DNA of 64,000 bases from Candidatus Acetothermia bacterium (GCA_016201405.1 JACQCZ010000005.1:1-64000); one strand, 5' to 3'; shown: positions 23,741-33,503, counted from the first letter of the stretch. The notes: generated from the letters alone by a model not told the origin. Numbers and translations: made by a program.

Positions 23741-25840
23741 ATGGTGGAGAAGACACGAAAAGAGAGACTAGCACCCAACGGAGTTCCATCAGGAAACACC
23801 GTCCGCGAGATCGCGACCCGGCTCAAGCACGAGCAAGTACACGATAAGTACAGGGCCTTCCGCTTTGATGAGTACCTCGACATGGTGGCCGAGGACCCGA
23901 GACTCATCCGAAATGCCTACCAGCGGCTCTATGAAATGATTCTGAGCCACGGCACGGAGGCGCAAAAGAAGAACGGGAAGGCTGTGACGCGCTTCAAATT
24001 CTTTGACGATCCCTTCGGCACAGAAGATGCCATCTTTGGCATCGACGAGCCGCTCAAGAATCTCGTGGACATCTTTGAAGCCGCAGCCAAAGGGCTTGGC
24101 CCCGAGCACCGCGTCATTCTGTTGCATGGGCCAGTCGCCACTTCTAAATCGACTATTGGACGCCTCATCCGCAGAGGACTCGAAGAATACTCCCGCGGGG
24201 ATGAAGGGCGTCTCTATACCTTTGAGTGGGATCTGACTACGTTTGAAGATGAGCCGATCGGCATAGTGCCCTGCCCCATCTTTGAAGAGCCGCTCAGGCT
24301 CATTCCCGATGTGCAGCGCAGATCGCTCATCGAATCTGTCAATGAGATATTCCAGAAGAAATTTAAGCCTGAATACCAGATCGATGTTGAAGGGGATTTG
24401 TGCCCGAAATGCCGCTTCTACTTCAACCGCTTTATGCAGCTCTACAACGACGATCTGGAGAAGGTCTTGCAGCACATTACAGTGCGCAGACTCATTCTAA
24501 GCGAGCAAGACCGCAAGGGTATTGCGACCTTTGAGCCCAAAGACAAGAAGAACCAAGATGAAGAAGAGCTGACGGGCGGCATGAACTGGAGACTCGTTCA
24601 AGTCTATGGCTCCGATTCAGACCCGCGTGCTTTTAACTACGATGGCGAGCTCTGCGTCGCCAATCGCGGTATCTTCGATGGCGAAGAGCTTCTCAAATTA
24701 CAAGAAGAGTTCCTCTACGACTTTTTGCACGCCACGCAAGAGCATGTCATCAAGCCCAAGAAGAATCCGCGCATCAGCATTGATGCTGTTATTTTGGGAA
24801 GAACGAATAACCCGGAGTACAAGCGCGTCCGCTCCAACGAGAAGATGGAAGCCTTCAATGACAGAACGCGCAAGATTGATATTCCGTATGTGCTGAGAAA
24901 ATCTGACGAAGAGAAGATCTACACCAAATTCTTCCAGCGGCCACGAATCGGTGGAAAACACATCGCCCCGCACACGCTGGAGATGGCCTCTCTGTGGGCG
25001 ATTCTCACCCGTCTGGAAGACCCGACGGGTGATATTACACACCTGCAAAAAGCAAAACTCTACGATGGAGAATCAATACCGAACAAGACAGTCGATTTGC
25101 AGAAGATGCGCGAAGAGGCTCGCGAAGAGGGCTTCTTTGGCGTCAGCCCGCGCTATGTCATCGACATGATCAGCAAAGCGCTGGTCAATGACAAAGAGGG
25201 CTGCATCAATCCCTACCGAGTCTTGGCCATGCTCGAAGACAATCTTCGAGATCACTCGGCTGTCGATGAGAGCCGCATTGATGAATACAAAGAATTAATG
25301 GAAATGGTGCGCGACGATCTCTCTGAGATATCTCAAGAAGAGGTTCGAAGAGTCATCTCGCATGATCCTGAAGAATTGAAAGAGGTCGGGCAGAAATATC
25401 TGGATCACGTGCTCGCTTACTTGAATGACGAGCGCGTCGAAGACAAATACACCGGCGAGGCCAAAGAGCCCGATGAAGAGTTTATGCGGGCGATTGAGAA
25501 ACAGATCAATATCGCCGAGGCGCAGAAAGACGACTTCCGACAAGAGATCGCCAACTGGATCTCGGAACGCGCCCGCAAAGGCGAATCTTTCAATCCCGAA
25601 GATAATGACAGATTGCGCCGCGCCATCGAGAAGAAGCTCTGGGAAGACAAGAAGCACAACATCAACTTCTCGGCCATGGTCTCTGACAAGACCACAGATC
25701 CGGAGCACAAGAACCGCAAGAATGACTGGGTCGCGCGGCTGAAGAATGAGTTCAGCTACTGCGATGTCTGCGCTGAAAATGTCATCGACCACGCTGGGGC
25801 GGAAGTCGCCCGTGCTGAGCTGGACGGCTCCGCGCATTAA
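23741..25840 (+). CDS. prkA: PrkA family serine protein kinase / AAA+ ATPase
   Basis: A 699-residue protein, the usual PrkA length. The AAA domain carries GPVATSKSTIGRLIRRGLE near 127-145. A CPKCRFYFNRF motif (about 222-232) and the conserved PrkA C-terminal domain follow. PrkA proteins link nutrient stress to sporulation or stress survival and are always near YeaH and SpoVR, as here. TATAAT at 23704-23709 and a strong GAGGAGG ribosome site precede it. Kinase activity is described for the family, but the fold is AAA-like and the catalytic mechanism is uncertain. Confidence 0.95.
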   Translation: MVEKTRKERLAPNGVPSGNTVREIATRLKHEQVHDKYRAFRFDEYLDMVAEDPRLIRNAYQRLYEMILSHGTEAQKKNGKAVTRFKFFDDPFGTEDAIFGIDEPLKNLVDIFEAAAKGLGPEHRVILLHGPVATSKSTIGRLIRRGLEEYSRGDEGRLYTFEWDLTTFEDEPIGIVPCPIFEEPLRLIPDVQRRSLIESVNEIFQKKFKPEYQIDVEGDLCPKCRFYFNRFMQLYNDDLEKVLQHITVRRLILSEQDRKGIATFEPKDKKNQDEEELTGGMNWRLVQVYGSDSDPRAFNYDGELCVANRGIFDGEELLKLQEEFLYDFLHATQEHVIKPKKNPRISIDAVILGRTNNPEYKRVRSNEKMEAFNDRTRKIDIPYVLRKSDEEKIYTKFFQRPRIGGKHIAPHTLEMASLWAILTRLEDPTGDITHLQKAKLYDGESIPNKTVDLQKMREEAREEGFFGVSPRYVIDMISKALVNDKEGCINPYRVLAMLEDNLRDHSAVDESRIDEYKELMEMVRDDLSEISQEEVRRVISHDPEELKEVGQKYLDHVLAYLNDERVEDKYTGEAKEPDEEFMRAIEKQINIAEAQKDDFRQEIANWISERARKGESFNPEDNDRLRRAIEKKLWEDKKHNINFSAMVSDKTTDPEHKNRKNDWVARLKNEFSYCDVCAENVIDHAGAEVARAELDGSAH

Positions 25841-25860
25841 AGACTTTGTAAGGTGGTGAT

Positions 25861-27027
25861 GTGGCGGGGGCTCTGGCAGCCCAAGCCGAGCTCCTCGCCC
25901 GGAACATGCGCAAGCGAATCCGCAAAGATGTCGAGCGCTTCAAGCGGATTGTGCGGGGTGAGATCCGCCAAAATTTAAAAGACTTGATCGAGAGTGGTGA
26001 GATCGCCGGTCAGCGCGGCCGGGACGTCGTCAAGATTCCCATCAAGAGTATCAAGACACCTGAATTTCGCTATGACCCGCGAGATGCTGGCGGCATTGGA
26101 GCCGGGGATGGCGAGCTGGGTGAGCCAGTCTCCGCCGAGCCAGGCGAAGGCTTTCAGCCGGGGCAGGGACCGGGCTCTCACGCCCGCGAAGTTGAGATCG
26201 AGCTGCGCGAGCTGGCCGAGATCTTGGGTGAAGAGCTTCAGCTTCCTAAGATTGAGCCTAAAGGGCAGAAGAACCGCGTGGAGAGCGGCGATGACTTTTC
26301 GGATGTCGCCACCACGGGTCCTGAAGCGCTCCTGATGAAGCGGCGCGCCTTTCGTGAAGCTCTCAGACGGCACACGCAGATGGAGACGCAGCATCGACTG
26401 CCTGCCAAATATCACTTTGATCCTGTGGTTGTCGTTCCTATCAAACAAGATTTTAGATATCTGCACAGCGAGCCTTCGATTATTCCGGAAGCAAGCGCAG
26501 TCATTATTTATATGCGTGATGCCTCCGGCTCGATGAGCGGTGAGAAGACTGAGATCATTCGCCAAGAGAATTACTGGATCGATCTCTGGCTGCGCACCCA
26601 TTATTCGCAAGTGGAGCGGGTTTATATTTTGCATGACTACGAAGCTCAAGAAGTAAAAGAAGATGAATTCTATGAGCTCTCGACGGGAGGCGGCACGCGC
26701 ATCTCGGCTGCCTATGAGCTTTGCAGCAAGATTATCGAGCGGCGCTATCCTGCCGATCAGTGGAACATCTACCCCTTCCACTTCTCCGATGGTGAGAACT
26801 GGATTGGCGACACTGAAAATTACTGCGTTCCCATCTTGCGTGATCAGCTCCTGCCCAAGAGCAATCAGTTTGGCTATGGACAAGTCACATTGGGACGGCG
26901 CTCGGCCGGTCTGCATCTGCTCAAGCTGCAAGAGAATCTCCAAGACGAGAAATTGATCACTTCGATCATCTCAGGTCGTGAAGATATTCTCGGCTCTATT
27001 AAAGAATTCTTGGGGAAGGGGCGATGA
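25861..27027 (+). CDS. yeaH: YeaH/YhbH family protein (DUF444, VWA-like)
   Basis: A 388-residue protein. A charged N-terminal region contains a Gly/Glu-rich linker (about 80-110). The DUF444 core VIIYMRDASGSMSGEKTEI then appears, a MIDAS-like D-x-S-x-S metal site in a von Willebrand A fold. STGGGTRISAAYEL and FHFSDGENW follow. GTG start with AAGGTGG just upstream. It lies between prkA and spoVR and overlaps spoVR by 4 nt, which indicates tight co-expression and probably a shared stress pathway. Confidence 0.93.
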   Translation: MAGALAAQAELLARNMRKRIRKDVERFKRIVRGEIRQNLKDLIESGEIAGQRGRDVVKIPIKSIKTPEFRYDPRDAGGIGAGDGELGEPVSAEPGEGFQPGQGPGSHAREVEIELRELAEILGEELQLPKIEPKGQKNRVESGDDFSDVATTGPEALLMKRRAFREALRRHTQMETQHRLPAKYHFDPVVVVPIKQDFRYLHSEPSIIPEASAVIIYMRDASGSMSGEKTEIIRQENYWIDLWLRTHYSQVERVYILHDYEAQEVKEDEFYELSTGGGTRISAAYELCSKIIERRYPADQWNIYPFHFSDGENWIGDTENYCVPILRDQLLPKSNQFGYGQVTLGRRSAGLHLLKLQENLQDEKLITSIISGREDILGSIKEFLGKGR

Positions 27028-28685
27028 TGACCACGCCTCTCGCTGTGGATGAGCTGGAGCAGCTGCGCGAAGAATCGAGGAGACTGGCACTCGAAGCGGG
27101 TCTTGATCCGTGGGAAGTTGTCTTTGGCGTCGTCGATTATGACGAGCTCAACGAAGTCTCTTCCTATGATGGCTTTCCGGAGCGATATCCACACTGGCAC
27201 TTTGGCATGGCCTATGACTACTTCCGCAAGCGCGGTGCGTACTCCGGCTGGTGGACCTATGAGCTGGTGCTTAATACAAAACCTGCCATCGCATATCTGA
27301 GATCAAGCAACACACGCCTCGAAACCAAAGGCGTCATGGTTCACGTCTACGGCCACGTCGATTTCTTCAAGCACAACCGCTGGTTCTCGAAAACCAATCG
27401 CGACATGATCAAGTTGATGAAGAACCACGCCGAGCGGATTGAGAACCACATGAACCGCTACGGCATGAGCAAGGTCGAGGCCTTCATCGACTGTGCGATG
27501 AGCATTCAATACAACATCGACCCGCACGCGCCATTCATCAAGGGGCGCGGACAGGAGAGCCGAGTCAAGCGCCACAGGGTCAATCCCGAAGCCTCACAAT
27601 CTCTGCTAGCTGAAGCCGGAAAGATTCCGGTCAAGCGCGATTACATGGATCGCTACATCAACCCCAAGAATTGGGTGAGCGAGCGGCGCGAAAAGATGAT
27701 GAGCGAGCGCACGGAAAACCAGTCTCAAGATATTACAGAGCTAAAGCGCCCGCAAAAAGATATGCTCCACTTTCTGGTCAAGCATGGCCGTCTTGAAGAC
27801 TGGCAGCGGGATATCCTCTCCATGATCCGGGAAGAGTCTTATTATTTCGTCCCACAGATCCAGACCAAAGTGATGAACGAAGGCTGGGCTTCCTATTGGC
27901 AATCCAAGATCATGGCCGATTATGCCGATTCCAACGAGTTCTTAGATCATGCCGAGATGATGAGCAGAGTCTTGGGCGGTGGAATATCAAACCCATACAG
28001 ACTCGGTCTGATGATCTGGGAGAACATCAAAGAGCGCTGGGACAAAGGGCGCTTTGGCCGTGACTGGGAGCTTTGCAAAGACCGCGAAGAGCGCAAGCGC
28101 TGGGACACCGGAGCCGGACTCGGCGAGGAGAAGATCTTTGAAGTTCGCCGCAACTACAACGATATTACCTTCATCGACGAATTCTTCACTGAAGACTTAT
28201 TTGAGAAGCACAATCTCTTCACCTATGAATACATTCCGGAGACGGGAGCCTACCACATCACCTCGCGCGAATTTGAAGATGTCAAGAAAAAACTTCTGCT
28301 CCGCTACACCAATCTGGGCAAGCCGACCATTCAAGTCTCGACGGGCAACTACGACAACAAGGGCGAGTTGTTGCTGCTGCACCAGTGGAATGGCATCGGC
28401 CTCAACTGGGATGAAGCGAAGGGAGTTCTACAACGGGTCTATGAGATGTGGAAGCGTCCGGTCAATTTGAAGACCATCGTCTATCGCAAGCTGCGCGATC
28501 CCGATCCCAGTCGAAACCGCATCCAGCCTGAATTGCCATTGACTGCCGTTCAAGAAGAGCAGGGTGTCTTGTTGCGCTATGATGGCGAGACTTTCAGAGA
28601 GCTGGCGTTGAGCGATGAAGAGATTGCCGACATCCGCACGGATGATATTCGCTACAGCACCACTCCCGAAGAGTGGATTGGGTGA
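27024..28685 (+). CDS. spoVR: SpoVR family protein
   Basis: A 553-residue SpoVR homologue. GLDPWEVVFGVVDYDELNEV, PHWHFGMAYDYF, HVYGHVDFFKHNRWF and EGWASYWQSKIM are family hallmarks, with several conserved His and Glu that look like a metal site. In spore formers it is needed for cortex assembly. In non-spore-formers it belongs to the prkA-yeaH-spoVR stress operon, whose biochemical function is unclear. Start is one of two adjacent ATG codons overlapping the yeaH stop. Confidence 0.95.
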   Translation: MMTTPLAVDELEQLREESRRLALEAGLDPWEVVFGVVDYDELNEVSSYDGFPERYPHWHFGMAYDYFRKRGAYSGWWTYELVLNTKPAIAYLRSSNTRLETKGVMVHVYGHVDFFKHNRWFSKTNRDMIKLMKNHAERIENHMNRYGMSKVEAFIDCAMSIQYNIDPHAPFIKGRGQESRVKRHRVNPEASQSLLAEAGKIPVKRDYMDRYINPKNWVSERREKMMSERTENQSQDITELKRPQKDMLHFLVKHGRLEDWQRDILSMIREESYYFVPQIQTKVMNEGWASYWQSKIMADYADSNEFLDHAEMMSRVLGGGISNPYRLGLMIWENIKERWDKGRFGRDWELCKDREERKRWDTGAGLGEEKIFEVRRNYNDITFIDEFFTEDLFEKHNLFTYEYIPETGAYHITSREFEDVKKKLLLRYTNLGKPTIQVSTGNYDNKGELLLLHQWNGIGLNWDEAKGVLQRVYEMWKRPVNLKTIVYRKLRDPDPSRNRIQPELPLTAVQEEQGVLLRYDGETFRELALSDEEIADIRTDDIRYSTTPEEWIG

Positions 28686-28719
28686 AGATTTAGCATTTTT
28701 CTAAGATACAGGCAGCGGT

Positions 28720-30216
28720 TCAATCGATTAGTTTCAACCAGTCGTTGTATGATTTTTGAGCAACTTCAAGTAATCGATTTTCGATTTCGATAATAGTAAT
28801 TTCTTGTTGAACACTCCCTAGCTTGACGGTTTGGTTGTCTACAATGATAGTCTCGATCTTTGATTCCGACTTCCAAATCCGATCAACGAAAACGCAGAGA
28901 ACGACATCTAGTGTCTCTTCCTTCAGCCCGATTCCCATTCCGAAGTTAAGGTTCATCCTTTCTAAGCCTAGAATGTGTGAATTATCGAAAGTTGATTTTG
29001 ATCCAAAAAATGTGAAGAGGCGGGAATCAAATTTGTTGTTGTAGACGCTAGTATCAGGTATCGCGCCGAGGTTGAATACAACACTTTTGAGGTCGGGAGT
29101 ATCCATAGCATCCACACTTTTATTATGAGAACGAACTAATGTAAGAGAACAGACCGATGCCAACCGCTCAAACAGACGTAATCTTATCATTGTATAATTG
29201 TAATCTATCGTATTTGAACGAAGCCTCCCTCGATATTCTTGCTCGATACTTAATCTTTGATTTTTCAACTCCTGTTGTCTTTGATCAATTTCGACGGCTG
29301 AGTCTCGATATTGCAACGCTTCAACTAAATCCTTTGAAATTTCACCGCTGTTATCTTTGTGGATATTTGGCAAATTACCACCAGGAATCTGTAGCCACAG
29401 ATCTAACTCCTGAGCCAATTCTTCCATCGTTAAGCGCATCTCAGAAAAATAATTAGTTGATGCTTCTAAGATTCTATCAAGGGAATGAGCGTGTGGATGC
29501 TTCACATAGCGACTAATTGTAGCCACAGGCTGATCTACTCGATGTTCGCCTGGTGGTGGATATTTGTGACGACAAGCAATTACCCATAGAGTCTTTGCTA
29601 ATCCATAAACATCTGCCGAGTAACCGGGATACTCTTTAGGCGCATACACCATCTCGGGTGCAATATAGTGTTGTGGGCCTAAGAAACTTTCTTCAAGGAT
29701 ATCTCTACTCTTGAATTCATTGATGGCTAATCCGAAATCACCAATGATCCAATCATCATCGAGTTTAAAGAGATTCTCAGGCTTAATATCTCGATGAGCA
29801 TCTCCCTTCTCGTGGATTATCGCCAGAGTACGGGCGATACTAGCGATTGCCTGGACCACTTCCGTCAGATCAGCTTTTTTCAATACTTGCCTACAAGGTA
29901 TTGCAATGGGCATCGAGTACCATGGAGGGTCAAATTTTGTAGGTTTACTTGGGATAGACGAATCAAGAAGTGGCATGATTCCATTGAACGAAGCATATTT
30001 ATTAAGCAGGGAGACTTCCGATTTGAATCGAGAAAGAGGCTCTTCTTTTTTGATTGAGCGGAGAATCTTGATAGCAAATAGAACATCATTTGAATGTGTT
30101 TCTTGCGAAATTTCCTTGGCTTTCCACACTTCGGCATTCCCGCCTGCTCCGAGAAGGCGCAATAGTTTCCAATGACCTCCAATGATATCACCAGCTTTAT
30201 ATTTTTCTCTCTTCAT
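28720..30216 (-). CDS. Hanks-type serine/threonine protein kinase, soluble
   Basis: A 498-residue protein. The N-terminal kinase domain (about 17-275) has glycine loop GAGGNAEVWKA, Lys50 in AIK, HRDIKPEN (141-148), DFG (160-162) and APE (in YIAPEM). There is no transmembrane helix. The 200-residue C-terminal half is unfamiliar and partly coiled-coil (EIDQRQQELKNQRLSIEQEY), and may be the sensory part. All catalytic residues are present, so it should be active. It stands alone next to an IS200-type element, which fits mobile or accessory cargo. Confidence 0.88.
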   Translation of the reverse strand: MKREKYKAGDIIGGHWKLLRLLGAGGNAEVWKAKEISQETHSNDVLFAIKILRSIKKEEPLSRFKSEVSLLNKYASFNGIMPLLDSSIPSKPTKFDPPWYSMPIAIPCRQVLKKADLTEVVQAIASIARTLAIIHEKGDAHRDIKPENLFKLDDDWIIGDFGLAINEFKSRDILEESFLGPQHYIAPEMVYAPKEYPGYSADVYGLAKTLWVIACRHKYPPPGEHRVDQPVATISRYVKHPHAHSLDRILEASTNYFSEMRLTMEELAQELDLWLQIPGGNLPNIHKDNSGEISKDLVEALQYRDSAVEIDQRQQELKNQRLSIEQEYRGRLRSNTIDYNYTMIRLRLFERLASVCSLTLVRSHNKSVDAMDTPDLKSVVFNLGAIPDTSVYNNKFDSRLFTFFGSKSTFDNSHILGLERMNLNFGMGIGLKEETLDVVLCVFVDRIWKSESKIETIIVDNQTVKLGSVQQEITIIEIENRLLEVAQKSYNDWLKLID

Positions 30217-30253
30217 GCTTTCCTTTTACGAATCAAGTCCAGGGCACACAAGA

Positions 30254-30286
30254 AATAATCTCCCCGGGGTCACCGAGGAGATTATT
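30254..30286. other. Hairpin between the kinase gene and the IS200-type element
   Basis: AATAATCTCC (30254-30263) and GGAGATTATT (30277-30286) form a perfect 10-bp stem. A T-rich stretch follows at 30296-30310 on the plus strand. No plus-strand gene ends here, so a terminator role is doubtful. It may be a relic of the insertion or a 5' structure of the kinase mRNA. Confidence 0.4.
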
Positions 30287-30325
30287 CGTTAAACGTCTCT
30301 CTTTTTATTTGTAGGCGGGTGAAAA

Positions 30326-30819
30326 CTCCGGTCTTTTAAGGCCGGAGATGAAAGCCGCCCGTCCGCGACAGCGGACGCTGGTTGCTATACTCTTTAGATG
30401 CTCAAATCCACCTCGAACGCCAGCTACGACATCCAGTACCATTTCGTTTGGATTCCCAAATATCGTAAACGTGTCTTGCAGGGAGCTTTGAAAAAACGTC
30501 TGGAGGAGATGATTCATCTTTGTGTCCAGATCAATGAGTTTGAGATCATGGAGCTGGGGATTCAACCCGATCATGTGCATCTGTTTTTGTCGGCCAAGCC
30601 CCGCCATTCTCCCGCCAAGATCATGCACTTGATCAAGGGAGGAACCGCGTATCAGATTCGGCAAGAGTTTCCGGAGTTGGAAGAGGTGTTGTGGGGAGAT
30701 ATCTTCTGGGCTGATGGATACTATGTTTCCACCCATGGAAAGTGGACTGAAGCTACCGTGAGACGTTACATCCAGCATCAACATCACAACTCCTAGAAAC
30801 TGCGGACTTTAGGCCGCAG
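30326..30819 (+). mobile_element. IS200-type insertion sequence
   Basis: A single Y1 transposase gene is bracketed by a left hairpin (CTCCGG 30326-30331 with CCGGAG 30342-30347) and a right hairpin (CTGCGG 30800-30805 with CCGCAG 30814-30819). These are the subterminal structures that TnpA binds in single-strand transposition. The exact cleavage sites lie a little outside these hairpins and cannot be fixed from one copy. There is no tnpB. Confidence 0.8.
30398..30796 (+). CDS. tnpA: IS200/IS605 family transposase TnpA (Y1-HUH)
   Basis: A 132-residue HUH enzyme. YHFVWIPKYRKRVL opens it, the HUH metal site is HVHLFL, and the nucleophile is the Tyr of TVRRYIQHQ. This is the normal length for IS200-type TnpA. 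It cuts and joins single-stranded ends at the hairpins described for the element. The frame is intact, so it may still be active. ATG start without an obvious ribosome site, which is common in this family. Confidence 0.95.
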   Translation: MLKSTSNASYDIQYHFVWIPKYRKRVLQGALKKRLEEMIHLCVQINEFEIMELGIQPDHVHLFLSAKPRHSPAKIMHLIKGGTAYQIRQEFPELEEVLWGDIFWADGYYVSTHGKWTEATVRRYIQHQHHNS

Positions 30820-30842
30820 TAGTTCATTCTCAAATATTCTTC

Positions 30843-31625
30843 TTAGCGCGCTCCATTGTTCAAATATTCACAAACATCCTGAGCTTGCGTCGTGCAGATG
30901 TAAACCGGAATGTACGTGTCCTGATGGCCTACAGGGAGCTTGAACTTGCTGCCCGTGAGATGAGTGCCCATCGAGTTCTCCCCTGCTCCAGAGAATGAAT
31001 AGGTTCCGGGCTTCAGATTGAATGCGAACCGATTGTCATAGGATGCTGCCGTGGTAAATTTGGTCCCATTCGCATCATAGATGGAGATTACACCATTTCG
31101 CACGGAGGCCTGTGGCGCCTGTAGAACAACAGTCACCAAGGTCTCATCGAGCGCATGGTAAATGACTGAGATGCCTGTTACTGGAGTCGTGTTGACGATG
31201 GCCTGGCCTTTAGAGGTGTTGAAGAAGGTCACGTAGCCTGAGATGGTCGCGCCCTTGTGATCGGTTGTACTGGGTGCATTGATTGTGACGTTATAGTCCT
31301 TGCTCTCTCCGCCCCGCAACGTGCCAAGGCCGATGTAATCGGAATCGGTCGTCAAGCCGCCTGAGAGGCTGAGCAATGCATAGCCGTTGTAAGCGCTCGC
31401 CCTGCCGACGTTTGAGATGTGCAAGGTGATCGTAAAGCTGCTGCCAAAGGCGACAGAGGGCGGGCCGGAAATCGCTCCAGTAAAGGTCGTGAATGGAATA
31501 TTTCGGTGTGACTCAAGGCCAACTCGATTCGTGTTCTCTTGCGAAGCCCCCAGGAATGCCGACGTGCAGCCATTTGCCAAAAAAACCATTGCAATAAGCG
31601 GTAATAATACCCACAATCTCCTCAA
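30843..31625 (-). CDS. Lipoprotein with CARDB-like adhesion domain, hypothetical
   Basis: A 260-residue protein whose signal peptide ends in the lipobox LANGC (Cys20), so it should be lipidated. Residues about 47-150 resemble a CARDB/Ig-like beta domain (FTITLHISNVGRASAYNGYALL, GESKDYNVTINAP). The C-terminal part looks like a carboxypeptidase-regulatory-like beta domain (AFNLKPGTYSFSGAGENSM) ending with two cysteines. No enzyme motif is visible. It probably sits on the cell surface or in the periplasm. Confidence 0.72.
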   Translation of the reverse strand: MRRLWVLLPLIAMVFLANGCTSAFLGASQENTNRVGLESHRNIPFTTFTGAISGPPSVAFGSSFTITLHISNVGRASAYNGYALLSLSGGLTTDSDYIGLGTLRGGESKDYNVTINAPSTTDHKGATISGYVTFFNTSKGQAIVNTTPVTGISVIYHALDETLVTVVLQAPQASVRNGVISIYDANGTKFTTAASYDNRFAFNLKPGTYSFSGAGENSMGTHLTGSKFKLPVGHQDTYIPVYICTTQAQDVCEYLNNGAR

Positions 31626-31768
31626 GATCTACTCCCCTTTCATATTCAGCCTCGTGCAATGCTCCAAGATTGCAAAAGAATAGCGATTTTGTCAAATGGC
31701 GTACTTATTTTGCATTATATTGATTGGCCGTTCTGATCTGTGATACAAACCTGAAAGGGAGGCGAGCG

Positions 31769-32086
31769 ATGATTCAATCAATCTATCTGGCTCTTTGTGT
31801 TCTCGGGATCATTCTTCCGTATTCTCAGTTTGTGCCCTTTCTGCAAGAGAACGGCCTCAATCTGCCGCTCTTTCTCAATTCAATCTTTGCGACCCCTATT
31901 GGCGGATTTGCCTGGTGGGATGTCATCGTCTCCGCAGTTGCCCTGCTTGTCTTTATGCGAATCGAGGGGCATCGCTTGAAGATGAAAGCTCGCTGGGCTC
32001 CGGTCGTAGCACTGCTTCTCGTTGGGGTCTCGCTCGCTCTGCCCCTCTTTCTCTATCTGAGAGAGCGGGCGCTCCATCAAGCCTGA
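31769..32086 (+). CDS. DUF2834 family small membrane protein
   Basis: A 105-residue protein with three transmembrane helices: LALCVLGIILPYSQFVPFL, then WWDVIVSAVALLVFM and WAPVVALLLVGVSLALPLFLYL. The GIILPYSQFVPFL...ATPIGGFAWWDVIVSA pattern matches DUF2834. The ATG at 31769 has GGGAGG about 6 nt upstream and is preferred over 31724. Its last 10 nt overlap the convergent gene. Function unknown. Confidence 0.75.
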   Translation: MIQSIYLALCVLGIILPYSQFVPFLQENGLNLPLFLNSIFATPIGGFAWWDVIVSAVALLVFMRIEGHRLKMKARWAPVVALLLVGVSLALPLFLYLRERALHQA

Positions 32087-32856
32087 GCGGCATTCTTTGC
32101 ATCTCTGTGTGACCAGTAGAATGAAAGCCCACTGAGGCCGATGGCTGCGATAGAAGCGAGCAAATAAGTCCAACCTATAGCCAGAATCGGCAAGAGCAGA
32201 CCCACAATCAACAAAAATGTAGCTGAAGCGAGCAAGCCCATTAAGATTCCGCGCTGCAGCTTTGTCGCGGCATCGGGTCCCTGCTGATGATGTGTAAAGG
32301 CGGAGATGACCAGCCCAAAGACGGGAAAGGGTGTGAGCAGCCCACTCAGCTGCGGGCCGAGCTCATCCGCGATTGCGGTCATCGTGACGACAAAGGCGGT
32401 GGCGATGCCGATGCGCGCGGGCAGATCCCACTTCGGAGGAGCGGGTGCGATCAACGCAATTGTAGGCTTGGGCATGAGCCAGATGACCAACCCGATGACA
32501 ATTACCACAACAAAATATGCCACTAAGAGTGACCACGAGATTGAATTCCAGATGGCCGTTGCGACGAGAAAAGCCAGTGCCGATAGTGTCACGCTCATCT
32601 GCCAACCGCACTTTCGAGAAATACGACTATAAACAAAGCAAAAGACGCAGACCGAAGCCTGCCCGACGATATTTCCAATTGCCGCATGTGCCGCAAAGAT
32701 TGGCCCATACTCCAGAGCCAGGAAGAGCGAGACGGGTCCTGATGTGAGTGGCATGCCCATCAGCAGCCCGCTGACGACGGGTCCCCAGCGGCGGCCAGCC
32801 AGAGTTACAGAGCCGATCAGAAATGGGGTCAGAATGAGCTTGAGGAGGAAAATCAT
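32077..32856 (-). CDS. Integral membrane protein, hypothetical
   Basis: A 259-residue protein with about eight transmembrane helices and a repeated half structure. An N-terminal glycine-rich block RRWGPVVSGLLMGMPLTSGP is echoed in the second half by LGPQLSGLLTPFPVFGLV. This suggests two inverted or tandem membrane repeats as in small transporters. I do not recognise a characterised family. It is convergent with the DUF2834 gene and follows the LamG-like gene by 32 nt on the same strand. Confidence 0.7.
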   Translation of the reverse strand: MIFLLKLILTPFLIGSVTLAGRRWGPVVSGLLMGMPLTSGPVSLFLALEYGPIFAAHAAIGNIVGQASVCVFCFVYSRISRKCGWQMSVTLSALAFLVATAIWNSISWSLLVAYFVVVIVIGLVIWLMPKPTIALIAPAPPKWDLPARIGIATAFVVTMTAIADELGPQLSGLLTPFPVFGLVISAFTHHQQGPDAATKLQRGILMGLLASATFLLIVGLLLPILAIGWTYLLASIAAIGLSGLSFYWSHRDAKNAAQA

Positions 32857-32888
32857 AATGATTGGCCTTGATTTTGAATGAAGTCGGG

Positions 32889-33503
32889 CTATTTCACAAC
32901 AAGACTGGAAAAATGGGCATCGGTTCCTGCTCCCACCCAGAGCGCGATCTGCCCTTCAGACTCGCCAAGCTTGAGGTCATTGACAATGAGAGAGGGCTGC
33001 TTGGCATCATGAACATAGAGCTGCGCCTTCGTGCCTGAGACCGTGATTTTAATCTTCGTCCACTCGCCTGAGACGAGATCGACATAAGATTCATAGACTC
33101 CGGGATTCTCTTCGCGCAACTTGTGCCATGGATAATCAGGATAAGAGATATATTGTGTTGCGTGATTGCGGCGCAGCTGGTCATCCGCCCGCCCATTAGT
33201 GGGTCTCAAATAAAAGCATTCAAACTTCGATCCATGCAGCTGGACTCGAAAGGCGATCCCCACAAATCCGCGCATCCCTGCGGAGGCACCCGCTTGTGGA
33301 GAGCCTGCGATCTCGGTTTCGATGATGCCATCTTTGAACTTTACATTGGGGATAATGACGAGCGGATGCGTCTTGCTCGATTCTTGGTTCTGCTCGATCA
33401 CGCGCAATGCGGGCTTATCCCGATAATTGGCCAGCTCAGTCTTGACGTTGTGCGATTCCAGACCCGATAACGAGTCTAGATTAATCGTGTGGCTCGGGTT
33501 CAT
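32889..33503 (-). CDS. LamG/DUF1080-like concanavalin-fold protein
   Basis: A 204-residue all-beta protein: DGIIETEIAGSP, GFVGIAFRVQ, ECFYLRPTNGR, WTKIKITVSGTKAQLYVHD and GQIALWVGAGTDAHFSSLVV. This is the jelly-roll pattern of 3-keto-disaccharide-hydrolase/LamG-like domains. No signal peptide is seen. The ATG at 33503 has GGGAGGAAC just upstream. Longer starts would run into the divergent FAD oxidase. It may bind or act on a sugar or glycoside. Confidence 0.7.
   Translation of the reverse strand: MNPSHTINLDSLSGLESHNVKTELANYRDKPALRVIEQNQESSKTHPLVIIPNVKFKDGIIETEIAGSPQAGASAGMRGFVGIAFRVQLHGSKFECFYLRPTNGRADDQLRRNHATQYISYPDYPWHKLREENPGVYESYVDLVSGEWTKIKITVSGTKAQLYVHDAKQPSLIVNDLKLGESEGQIALWVGAGTDAHFSSLVVK

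Noticed and set aside
30254..30310. Terminator for a plus-strand gene
   Set aside because: No plus-strand gene ends upstream; kept only as an unexplained hairpin.
30305..30787. Minus-strand 160-residue frame across the IS200-type element
   Set aside because: It is antisense to an intact TnpA and includes the left hairpin.
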